IMG/VR virus record: IMGVR_UViG_3300000117_000327
Location: 1 to 21,644 of that record
Origin: a virus
Direction: 5' to 3' (one strand)
Length of the DNA stretch: 21,644 nucleotides
This document shows, piece by piece, positions 13,684 to 19,438 of the stretch. Below the pieces are notes generated by a model. It was given only the letters and a program-made list of their open reading frames with translations. It did no database searches and was not told the DNA's origin. The stretch's first letter is position 1. Every line of letters begins with the position of its first letter. The position numbers were made by a program, and so were the translations under genes.

Positions 13684-13697
13684 AAGCGTTAATGCAG
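13684..13697. promoter_or_regulatory. Immunity-region operator 2 (imperfect)
   Basis: AAGCGTTAATGCAG keeps the right arm but has a degenerate left arm. It shares two bases with the -10 of the predicted repressor promoter. The centre-to-centre distances to operators 1 and 3 are 44 and 42 bp, about four DNA turns each. Confidence 0.45.
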
Positions 13698-13723
13698 TAT
13701 AACTCAGTCATTCTTGCTTGCAA
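13696..13723 (-). promoter_or_regulatory. Predicted repressor promoter
   Basis: On the minus strand, -35 TTGCAA (13723-13718) and -10 TATACT (13701-13696) are 16 bases apart. TTGCAA is its own reverse complement and also serves as -35 of the divergent promoter. Confidence 0.5.
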
Positions 13724-13745
13724 TGCTGCATTATTGCAGTATTCT
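13718..13745 (+). promoter_or_regulatory. Predicted rightward (Cro-side) promoter
   Basis: -35 TTGCAA (13718-13723) and -10 TATTCT (13740-13745) are 16 bases apart. Operator 3 fills the spacer. Only six bases separate the -10 from the ATG at 13752, so the transcript would be leaderless or nearly so. Confidence 0.55.
13726..13739. promoter_or_regulatory. Immunity-region operator 3
   Basis: CTGCATTATTGCAG, identical to the late-promoter site at 8982. It lies between the -35 and -10 of the Cro-side promoter. Confidence 0.72.
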
Positions 13746-13751
13746 ATTAGA

Positions 13752-13952
13752 ATGAAAAGCTACTATGAACAATTAAATACTCTGTGTAATCAGAGACATA
13801 TCAATTTACGCACTGCTTTTGTTGCTGCTGACATACCAACCAGCACGTTCTACAGAGCCAAGCAAAGAAATGATATGCGCTTTGATACTGCGGTGAAAGT
13901 TCTGGATGCCATCAACAGAATTTACGCACTTAAAACAGCCAGTGACCATTGA
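13752..13952 (+). CDS. Cro-like DNA-binding protein
   Basis: A 66-residue protein transcribed divergently from the repressor. The segment LRTAFVAADIPTSTFYRAKQ fits a helix-turn-helix, followed by MRFDTAVKVLDAINRIYAL, which resembles the last helices of Cro/XRE folds. I choose ATG 13752; an upstream in-frame ATG would start inside the operators. There is no Shine-Dalgarno, in line with a leaderless transcript from the promoter just upstream. Position and size argue for Cro function; this is inferred. Confidence 0.7.
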   Translation: MKSYYEQLNTLCNQRHINLRTAFVAADIPTSTFYRAKQRNDMRFDTAVKVLDAINRIYALKTASDH

Positions 13953-14157
13953 CCCAAACTGGCACGCTGTCGTCAGCCGTTTGGTTGAAGCACGACACGA
14001 AGCCTCTTTGTCTCAAGAAGCACTGGCACACAAGATCGGGTGTGCATCCAGCCTGATTCATAAATGGGAACAGTTCAAGCGATTGCCGTCTGGCTTCCTT
14101 TTGCTCTGTTGGCTGGAGGCATTGGACTGTGAAATCGAGATACGATCGCGTCGGTAA
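13906..14157 (+). CDS. XRE-family helix-turn-helix protein
   Basis: This 83-residue protein has a standard XRE fold: VVSRLVEARHEASLSQEALA then HKIGCASSLIHKWEQFKRLP, with recognition helix near SSLIHKWEQ. The ATG start overlaps the Cro-like gene by 47 bases; a GTG at 13942 would reduce the overlap to 11, and neither has a strong ribosome-binding site. It may be a second regulator of the switch, or act like lambda CII. That is a guess from position. Confidence 0.7.
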   Translation: MPSTEFTHLKQPVTIDPNWHAVVSRLVEARHEASLSQEALAHKIGCASSLIHKWEQFKRLPSGFLLLCWLEALDCEIEIRSRR

Positions 14158-14401
14158 GTCAGCCAAGTGCGATGCTTGCGGCACGGTCACTCCCTACTTT
14201 ATCTGCCCAATGAAAGACCCAACACCCAGTTGGTACACAATCTGTCTCACCTGTTATGAGGACCAGACATGGCAAGTCGCGCTCGCTCAAAAGGAAACTA
14301 CCACGAAAACTGGTTCGTCAAATTATTCACGGCGTGGCAGATCAAAACGAAAAAGCAGCCGCTCTCTGGAAGCTTGGGCGGCGAGTATAGAGGAGACTTA
14401 A
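14129..14401 (+). CDS. Small zinc-finger-like protein (overlaps the nuclease gene)
   Basis: A 90-residue reading frame from a GTG with GGAGG 9 bases upstream. Residues 14-42 show CxxC, a lone Cys and a second CxxC (CDACGTVTPYFIC, CLTC), a typical zinc-binding arrangement. The last 44 codons overlap the nuclease gene in another frame and are Ser/Arg/Thr-rich, which may be just its shadow. The cysteine pattern and ribosome-binding site favour a real gene, but it could end up being shorter or not expressed. Confidence 0.5.
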   Translation: MKSRYDRVGKSAKCDACGTVTPYFICPMKDPTPSWYTICLTCYEDQTWQVALAQKETTTKTGSSNYSRRGRSKRKSSRSLEAWAASIEET

Positions 14402-14613
14402 TATTAACTATTAACGGGGAAGACATCATCACTGAAGTCAAGTATCGCAAGGGAACCTTCCCCTCCCCCTTCACAGTCTTAGAAGGACGCGATGCTGCTA
14501 TCTACAAACGTGGCAACGGCACTGATCCCAAATGGATATTGATCCTGCCTGACACCACAGTCGAGCGTATCTGGAGGTCGCGCAATGATAAAGGTAATCG
14601 AACGGAAGAATAG
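14269..14613 (+). CDS. PD-(D/E)XK nuclease, possible Holliday junction resolvase
   Basis: This 114-residue protein opens with RSKGNYHENWFVKLF (Glu13) and has GGEYRGDLIL (Asp43) and ITEVKYR (Glu56, Lys58), the metal-binding set of PD-(D/E)XK nucleases. The QPLSGSLGGEYRGD block is typical of phage Hjc/VRR-type enzymes that resolve branched DNA before packaging. GAGG lies 6 bases before the ATG. Its end overlaps the next gene by 29 bases. Its substrate is inferred from family and context. Confidence 0.75.
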   Translation: MASRARSKGNYHENWFVKLFTAWQIKTKKQPLSGSLGGEYRGDLILTINGEDIITEVKYRKGTFPSPFTVLEGRDAAIYKRGNGTDPKWILILPDTTVERIWRSRNDKGNRTEE

Positions 14614-14806
14614 CATTCAAATACACTGCACCCGTGCAGACTGGCCGCTTGTCAGATGGTGCATGGATGAGGGCCTGATGGCTTTTATGGAAACTGAGCC
14701 TGATAATCCTGACACAAATCCAGCTGGCGCAGAAGAATTCAAAGCATGGAAGCGTAACGGCAAGCCTTGTGTAACTTCTGCCCTGACACAGATTGATAAG
14801 TCCTAA
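14585..14806 (+). CDS. Small hypothetical early protein
   Basis: A 73-residue protein of unknown function between nuclease and replication genes. The start has ctGGAGGtcgcgca. N-terminal beta strands (MIKVIERKNSIQIHCTRADW) are followed by a helix and an acidic segment with EPDNPDTNPAGAEEFKAWKR. Its stop overlaps the next ATG as TAATG. Confidence 0.65.
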   Translation: MIKVIERKNSIQIHCTRADWPLVRWCMDEGLMAFMETEPDNPDTNPAGAEEFKAWKRNGKPCVTSALTQIDKS

Positions 14807-15423
14807 TGTCCTACAAGCTCGTCGATGCTGTCATCAACCATGACATCGGTGACGGTCTTGCAAAGCTTGTGCTTATTGCATTAGCCAGGTTTGCCAATGA
14901 CTCTGGCCAGTGCTTTCCCAGCATCGATACGCTTTGCAAAATCACGCACCTGTCACGCCAGACAGTCATCACCAAAATCAAATGGCTAGACAAACATGGA
15001 TTTGTGCAGCGCAGCCACAAACCCGGCCAGTCAATGCGCTATACCATACCAGTCAAGCTCTTTGACCACCCAGTCAAGGAGCTAGACCCTAAGCTATCAA
15101 TAAGCAATCAGAGAACAAACAACAGGCATCCAGTTCCTGATGATTGGGTAGCTGATGAAAAGATACGTGCAGCCATCAACGAAACCATGGGCAGGGAGAT
15201 AGATCATGACCATGAAGAAGTTAAGTTCCGTAATCACTGGGCAGCAGTCGGGTCTGAGTTCGCCAACTGGGAACCCAAATACAGAAGCTGGTGCCTTGAC
15301 GCTAAGTACATCAGAGAAGTCGGCGGCACTGACAACGCTCCGGTCAGCGGACCCACGAGAAACAGACAAGGCCCTTCTTTCTTTGCTAAAGCAGCTGGGA
15401 ATCTGGCTTCAACCAAACATTGA
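14806..15423 (+). CDS. Winged-helix replication protein (HTH_36-type)
   Basis: This 205-residue protein has a clear winged helix at about residues 19-83 (AKLVLIALARFANDSGQCFP, SIDTLCKITHLSRQTVITKI, then a wing ending MRYTIPVKL). The rest is a helical region with WEPKYRSWCLDAKYIRE. Phage initiators and replisome organisers often have this design, binding the origin through the winged helix. No polymerase or helicase gene lies near, so it probably recruits host proteins. The origin itself may be within or near this gene; I see no obvious iterons. Confidence 0.75.
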   Translation: MSYKLVDAVINHDIGDGLAKLVLIALARFANDSGQCFPSIDTLCKITHLSRQTVITKIKWLDKHGFVQRSHKPGQSMRYTIPVKLFDHPVKELDPKLSISNQRTNNRHPVPDDWVADEKIRAAINETMGREIDHDHEEVKFRNHWAAVGSEFANWEPKYRSWCLDAKYIREVGGTDNAPVSGPTRNRQGPSFFAKAAGNLASTKH

Positions 15424-15451
15424 TAACCTCTATGAAGTCACGAGCTACAAC

Positions 15452-15802
15452 GTGCATATCCGCAAGGATGCACACAAAGCTGGCTATTGCTGGGATACAC
15501 TGCCTACAGTTCAAAAAGCCTTTGTGCCGCTGCCTCCTGACCAGATGGAGAAAGCGCTGCTAACATCGATGATGCTGATGGTCAAACCGTCCGGCGAGTC
15601 TCCAGAAGATGCAGCCATGCGTGTCCAGCTATATGCACATCAGATGCAAGACTGGCCCGCAGACATCTTTAATCGTGTTCTCAAGCTGGTTATCCAGCGT
15701 AACACCTTCTGGCCAGCCTTTGCTGACTTCCACAAGGAGTATGAATGGCTTGCTAGAAACAGACTAAAGATACGCGAAGCCCTGCATTTATGCATGAAAT
15801 GA
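15452..15802 (+). CDS. Hypothetical replication-associated protein
   Basis: I use the GTG at 15452, giving 116 residues and starting 28 bases after the previous stop. A TTG at 15383 or an ATG at 15206 in the same frame would overlap the winged-helix gene by 41 or 218 bases. The core, LPPDQMEKALLTSMMLMVKP then MRVQLYAHQMQDWPADIFNR and FWPAFADFHKEYEWLARNRL, follows a pattern shared by small helical phage proteins encoded next to initiators. A helicase-loader role is possible but not shown. Its last codons carry the first of two operator palindromes. Confidence 0.62.
   Translation: MHIRKDAHKAGYCWDTLPTVQKAFVPLPPDQMEKALLTSMMLMVKPSGESPEDAAMRVQLYAHQMQDWPADIFNRVLKLVIQRNTFWPAFADFHKEYEWLARNRLKIREALHLCMK
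15782..15795. promoter_or_regulatory. Upstream operator-like palindrome of the exonuclease gene
   Basis: CTGCATTTATGCAT, one base from the consensus. It is 31 bp (three DNA turns) centre to centre from the next site, suitable for cooperative binding. Confidence 0.55.
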
Positions 15803-15803
15803 C

Positions 15804-15832
15804 TTGATACAACTGCATTTGTGCAGTATTCT
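15804..15832 (+). promoter_or_regulatory. Predicted promoter of the recombination and integration genes
   Basis: -35 TTGATA (15804-15809) and -10 TATTCT (15827-15832) are 17 bases apart. The -10 and the bases after it (TATTCTACTGAAATG) resemble those at the Cro-side promoter. An operator palindrome fills the spacer. The start would lie about 15 bases upstream of the exonuclease ATG. Confidence 0.6.
15813..15826. promoter_or_regulatory. Operator-like palindrome inside the exonuclease promoter
   Basis: CTGCATTTGTGCAG, perfect arms, placed between -35 and -10 exactly as in the Cro-side promoter. Confidence 0.68.
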
Positions 15833-15854
15833 ACTGAAATGACTGGAGGTCAAC

Positions 15855-16661
15855 ATGAATGAAATGAACACCCGTATGGGCTTTATCGGCGGCACCGACA
15901 TGATGACAATCATGGATGGTGACTGGGAACATCTTTGGCAGATCAAGACAGGGCGCATGCAGTCCGACGATCTAAGCAATGTGTTCCCTGTGCAGCTTGG
16001 CATTGCCACTGAAGAGTTCAATGTTTCTCTGGTTGAGAAGCACACAAACATCAAGCTTCAGCGTCAATTCAAAACACAAAAAGTCTGGGATGGCATCCCG
16101 CTCCGCGCTGTCCTTGATGGCTTTGGCTATTCAGATTTCCCAGAAGAACATCGCATCGGTGCTGAGTGCAAGCATACCTATGAGCGCAACACACTTGAGT
16201 TGCAGCTTCAACGATACATGCCGCAGATACAATTCTATATGTGGGTGGCTGAACTGGATGTCATGCACTTTGCCAACATCTTTGGCAATCGTGACTGGAA
16301 GATGTGCCGTGTCAGCCGTGATGTAGATTACATAGAATCATTGAAGTCACCACTGCGTCAGTTCTGGGAGTTCGTTACTTCAGACGAGCAGCCCATGATG
16401 CCGCACTACCCAGTGGCCCAGCCAAAGATCGATCACATCAACATCGATGACATGATCAAGCGTGATGTGGCTGGTGACAATGAGTTCAATGACAGGGCCA
16501 TGACCTTCATAGAAACGAAGGACAGCCACGCCCTACATGAATCAGCCAAGAAAGATCTGAAGCAGATGATCGCGCATGACGAGCGTGAGATCTACTCAGA
16601 CATTCTTGCTGTACGCCGGACTAAAGCCGGTATTCGCATCGTGCAAAAGAAGGAGGTCTAG
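15855..16661 (+). CDS. YqaJ/lambda-type recombination exonuclease
   Basis: This 268-residue protein shows the YqaJ signature: IGGTDMMTIMDGDWEHLWQI KTGR near the start, then LGIATEEFN (Glu53), LDGFGY (Asp88) and ECKHTYE (Glu104, Lys106) as the nuclease active site, and LQLQRYMPQIQFYMWV as the conserved substrate-side helix. It degrades one strand of duplex ends to feed an annealing protein. It has a perfect ctGGAGGtcaac site and is followed two genes later by an ERF protein, the usual partner. Confidence 0.85.
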   Translation: MNEMNTRMGFIGGTDMMTIMDGDWEHLWQIKTGRMQSDDLSNVFPVQLGIATEEFNVSLVEKHTNIKLQRQFKTQKVWDGIPLRAVLDGFGYSDFPEEHRIGAECKHTYERNTLELQLQRYMPQIQFYMWVAELDVMHFANIFGNRDWKMCRVSRDVDYIESLKSPLRQFWEFVTSDEQPMMPHYPVAQPKIDHINIDDMIKRDVAGDNEFNDRAMTFIETKDSHALHESAKKDLKQMIAHDEREIYSDILAVRRTKAGIRIVQKKEV

Positions 16662-16662
16662 C

Positions 16663-16902
16663 ATGACGCAAAATGAAACCATCCTTGCCGCGCTTCAAGA
16701 AGGCAAGACTATCTCACCGCTTACTGCTTTGCGTGAGTTCAGCTGCATGAGACTGGCTGCACGGGTCTATGACCTACGCAAAGACGGGCATCCCATAGAT
16801 TCAATCCAGAAGAGCAACGGTAATGCGACATGGGTTGAATATAAAATGGGCGAGGCATCTGCAAATACCTCGCCCGACCAAACAGACTGGAGGTCGGTTT
16901 GA
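16663..16902 (+). CDS. Small winged-helix protein (HTH_39-type)
   Basis: A 79-residue protein. Its core (NETILAALQEGKTISPLTAL, REFSCMRLAARVYDLRKDGH) is the pattern of small phage winged-helix proteins that often sit in early operons. It would bind DNA. Ribosome-binding site agGAGGtctagc. Its stop overlaps the ERF start as TGATG. Confidence 0.75.
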   Translation: MTQNETILAALQEGKTISPLTALREFSCMRLAARVYDLRKDGHPIDSIQKSNGNATWVEYKMGEASANTSPDQTDWRSV

Positions 16903-17411
16903 TGACTAAACCTAACACAACTGCAAAGACGCAGAAACACCCAACTGATCCAAAGACACTTGCTGCCGCGCTTCTGGCATGGCGTGAGACGTCCCCATCT
17001 GCCCCTAAGAATGGCAGGAACCCGCACTTCAAAAGCAGCTTCTCCAACTTTGAAGATGTTGTTGAATGCGTAAACACGGCAACTGAGTATGGCATTACAT
17101 GGACACAGACGACTGACTTCATTGTCGTTGAACACGGCATCGTTGATTTCATCGTCACTAAAATCTGGCATGTCGGCAGCGGCGAAATGGTCGAAGGCCG
17201 GACGCTCATCAAAGTCAAAGACCCGACTAACCCCCAAGCTATGGGGTCCGGCATTACCTACGCCAAACGGTACGGACTGCAAGCCGCCTTTGGCATCCCG
17301 TCAGAAGAAGACGACGGCAACGCTGCCTCCAAACCAGCAGCGGAAGCCGTCGTCAGCTTCAACTCACCACCCAAAACATCAAGCAATGGAGGTCAACATG
17401 CCGAGTTTTAA
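16902..17411 (+). CDS. erf: ERF-family single-strand annealing protein
   Basis: At 169 residues it carries the ERF core: FKSSFSNFEDVVECVNTATE, then GSGITYAKRYGLQAAFGI (about 115-132) and EEDDGN (135-140). ERF proteins form rings that anneal complementary strands and help circularise incoming phage DNA. The C-terminal tail is Pro/Ser-rich and looks disordered. I start at ATG 16902, 8 bases after GGAGG; a TTG one codon earlier is less likely. With the exonuclease it makes a Red-like recombination pair. Confidence 0.87.
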   Translation: MTKPNTTAKTQKHPTDPKTLAAALLAWRETSPSAPKNGRNPHFKSSFSNFEDVVECVNTATEYGITWTQTTDFIVVEHGIVDFIVTKIWHVGSGEMVEGRTLIKVKDPTNPQAMGSGITYAKRYGLQAAFGIPSEEDDGNAASKPAAEAVVSFNSPPKTSSNGGQHAEF

Positions 17412-17640
17412 GAAAGGTATTCCTGTCCCAGAAAAACGAATAGGTCACCGTTTCAGCAGATATCAATGGATGCATGCTTGGGAGATTGGCGATTGCGTGG
17501 ATGTAGATACACGCCAAGAAGCCAACAAGATTTGCAGTGTCCAATATCAACAAAAACCTTGGGGGTCAGACGGCAAGCTTGTGACACGCAAGGTTCAACA
17601 AAACGACAATGAAGTTATCCGCATCTGGAGGGTTGCATAA
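17398..17640 (+). CDS. Small hypothetical recombination-operon protein
   Basis: An 80-residue basic protein with atGGAGGtcaac before its ATG. It starts MPSFKKGIPVPEKRIGHRFS and has a middle with YQWMHAWEIGDCVDVDTRQE, which resembles small beta-rich phage proteins. Family unknown. It overlaps ERF by 14 bases and the SSB-like gene by TAATG. Confidence 0.65.
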   Translation: MPSFKKGIPVPEKRIGHRFSRYQWMHAWEIGDCVDVDTRQEANKICSVQYQQKPWGSDGKLVTRKVQQNDNEVIRIWRVA

Positions 17641-18032
17641 TGTATGACAACACAGACTCAGGGGCAGCGTTCCCAGTCAAGACAACACAGAAGATGATCT
17701 TGAGTGGCCCCATTAATGACAACGGCAATGACACACAGGTCGCCGTTGTTAAATCAGAACTACCTGATGGACGATCAATCTTTGACCTGTATCAAAAGGT
17801 CGGGACTTTGTTTGACAATGAGACAGAGAACCCGAAAGCACCAGCATACACAGGCCCGTGGAATGGGCGGCGTATTGCTGCTTGGACACAAGAAAAGGAC
17901 GACGGCGACGGTAACACGCAACGCTATATGTCATTGAAGATCTCTGACAAGCGTGAACAGACAGCTGTGAATGACGCACCTACGCCTGTTCCTAATCAGA
18001 TAAGCGAACCAGTCGATGACATCCCTTTCTGA
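17640..18032 (+). CDS. SSB-like protein with acidic DDIPF tail
   Basis: This 130-residue protein ends in VDDIPF, the acidic tip by which bacterial SSB proteins recruit partners. The body has beta-rich segments (TQKMILSGPINDNGNDTQVA; YTGPWNGRRIAAWTQEKDDG; YMSLKISDK) but I do not recognise a standard OB-fold signature. Being next to ERF and exonuclease supports a single-strand-DNA role. The RRIAAWTQEKDDGDGN segment resembles that of DUF736-type proteins. Confidence 0.65.
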   Translation: MYDNTDSGAAFPVKTTQKMILSGPINDNGNDTQVAVVKSELPDGRSIFDLYQKVGTLFDNETENPKAPAYTGPWNGRRIAAWTQEKDDGDGNTQRYMSLKISDKREQTAVNDAPTPVPNQISEPVDDIPF

Positions 18033-18312
18033 TATCGTAACGATTGAAGATGTGTCTGCGGCACTAGGAACTTCACCCACCAAAGTGAAGGACCTATGCC
18101 GCAAGCACAGCGTCCCTGTCATCAAGATCGGACATCAAATCAGGTTCACGCAGGACGCAGTGGACCGCTTGCTGGACTCAGTAACATGGCATTACCAATC
18201 TTCAAGCGAGGCAACGTCTACCACATCAACGGTACCGTTTCGTGGGGTAACAAAAAACTCCTCATACGACAAACTACAGGAAGAGCTATTAAGTCAGAAG
18301 CGCGGCAAGTAG
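18016..18312 (+). CDS. Excisionase-like DNA-binding protein (HTH_17/MerR-type)
   Basis: A 98-residue protein with VTIEDVSAALGTSPTKVKDL, then VPVIKIGHQIRFTQDAVDRL, the winged-helix pattern of excisionases and small phage activators. The remaining 40 residues are Ser/Thr-rich and overlap the integrase gene by 127 bases in another frame, an arrangement often seen between xis and int. It overlaps the SSB-like gene by 17 bases. An excisionase role is inferred from fold and place. Confidence 0.72.
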   Translation: MTSLSDIVTIEDVSAALGTSPTKVKDLCRKHSVPVIKIGHQIRFTQDAVDRLLDSVTWHYQSSSEATSTTSTVPFRGVTKNSSYDKLQEELLSQKRGK

Positions 18313-19142
18313 CCGATGACATCTATCAGCAAGCACTCAACAGATTAAAGGGCGGCACAAGCGCTGCCCTTTTTTCAACTGCTGCGCTTGAGTGGGTGCA
18401 GTTCAAACGCCCCGGCACAACAGACATTGATAATCTAAAAAAAATATCAGACTTCTTCAGAGATAAGACCGTTGAAGAAATCACGCCCGATGACTGGACA
18501 GCCTTCTGCCGCATGCACCTGTCCAACCACAAGCCGTCCTCTGTCAATCGCATCCGCAGCACCCTCAATGCTGTGCTGCGCTCCGCTTCCAGAGAGATCA
18601 AACTCGACAAGCTAAAGGACAATGAAGAGCGGAATGTATTTTTGTCAGTGGCAGATCAAGAGCGTCTGCTGGCAGCATACCCAGACTTCATCCGTCCTTT
18701 CTTTATCACGCTTTGCTATCAAGGCATGCGTCGTGGTGAGGCTCTCAAACTAGAATGGAAGCATATCAACCTTGACCAAGACATCATCCATATGCCCGGC
18801 AGGATTACCAAGAGCGGAATGCCCCGCACCATCCCTATGCATCCACGCGTCAAAGAAAACTTGCAGCACCAGCACCCTGTCGTCGTGTTCACAAACCAAT
18901 TCGGACAGCCTTACAAAACCATCGAAGGCCCACGCAAGGTGCATGAACGTGCAAGAAGCAAAGTCGGATTGGAATACTTCAGAATACATGACTGGCGACA
19001 CCACTGGGCAAGCCGGATGGTTATGGTAGGAGCCAACATAAAAACTCTGATGGATTTAGGAGGCTGGGAATCTGAAAGCATGGTCATGCGATACACAGCC
19101 GTAAGCGATGAACACAATCGCAACACACTCAACAAGTTGTGA
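18186..19142 (+). CDS. int: Tyrosine integrase
   Basis: I start at ATG 18186, giving 318 residues that begin MALPIFKRGNVYHINGTVSW, a common N-terminus of phage integrases; an upstream ATG at 18096 would add 30 residues of out-of-place sequence. The core-binding domain runs to about 150. The catalytic residues are visible: Arg182 (GMRRGEAL), Lys209, His268 and Arg271 (HDWRHHWAS), Trp294 (LGGWE) and the nucleophile Tyr303 (MRYTA). The set is complete. The attachment site starts 48 bases after the stop. Confidence 0.92.
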   Translation: MALPIFKRGNVYHINGTVSWGNKKLLIRQTTGRAIKSEARQVADDIYQQALNRLKGGTSAALFSTAALEWVQFKRPGTTDIDNLKKISDFFRDKTVEEITPDDWTAFCRMHLSNHKPSSVNRIRSTLNAVLRSASREIKLDKLKDNEERNVFLSVADQERLLAAYPDFIRPFFITLCYQGMRRGEALKLEWKHINLDQDIIHMPGRITKSGMPRTIPMHPRVKENLQHQHPVVVFTNQFGQPYKTIEGPRKVHERARSKVGLEYFRIHDWRHHWASRMVMVGANIKTLMDLGGWESESMVMRYTAVSDEHNRNTLNKL

Positions 19143-19150
19143 GGTATTAA

Positions 19151-19438
19151 ATGTCACAAGATCAATGGTTTATTGGAGGAACACATCCCGTTGGTAAGGG
19201 TGAGGTCGCGTGTTCGAATCACGCTGGCAGCACCATCGCCCCCAATCTAATAGCCTGTAATCCTTCAAGAAAAGCACGTCGTAAGCTGTGGCTGCGTAGA
19301 TGCATTATTGCAGGTTTTGTCTGTTTTGCTCTGTTTATGTCCTTTATTAGTGCAGGAATGGGAAATAAAAAACACAATTTCAACACAGTCGAGGAGGCCG
19401 CACATGGCTTACAAAGAGTACCATCGCTATATCGGTAA
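19151..19438 (+). CDS. Possible small membrane protein read across attP
   Basis: A 95-residue frame opens 8 bases after int with GAGG six bases before the ATG. The first 35 codons read through the tRNA fragment and look artificial (GKGEVACSNHAGS). The second half has a basic stretch (RKARRKLWLRR) and a hydrophobic segment (CIIAGFVCFALFMSFISAGM) that could be a membrane helix. It overlaps the next gene by 35 bases. It is either a real gene split by integration, a gene starting after attP, or chance. Confidence 0.3.
   Translation: MSQDQWFIGGTHPVGKGEVACSNHAGSTIAPNLIACNPSRKARRKLWLRRCIIAGFVCFALFMSFISAGMGNKKHNFNTVEEAAHGLQRVPSLYR
19191..19235 (+). other. attP: Phage attachment site core: 3' half of tRNA-Thr(GGT)
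   Basis: The 45 bases run from the anticodon loop (TTGGTAA) and its 3' stem GGGTG, through AGGTC and the T-arm GCGTG-TTCGAAT-CACGC, to the acceptor strand TGGCAGC, discriminator A and CCA. A 5' acceptor strand GCTGCCA is not found upstream, so this is not a whole tRNA. The half tRNA next to int is the usual shape of attP. It predicts a host tRNA-Thr(GGT) ending in the same 45 bases. Confidence 0.85.
19300..19313. promoter_or_regulatory. Operator-like palindrome next to attP
   Basis: ATGCATTATTGCAG, one base from the sites at 8982 and 13726. It lies 64 bp beyond the attP core and 90 bp before the 77-residue gene. No clear promoter is seen over it. Confidence 0.5.

Noticed and set aside
16739-17282. 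Two 171-residue minus-strand frames opposite the ERF gene.
   Set aside because: ERF on the plus strand has clear family motifs and a ribosome-binding site; the antisense frames have neither.
19141-19235. A complete tRNA gene.
   Set aside because: No 5' acceptor strand, D-arm or full anticodon stem upstream of 19191; only the 3' half is present.
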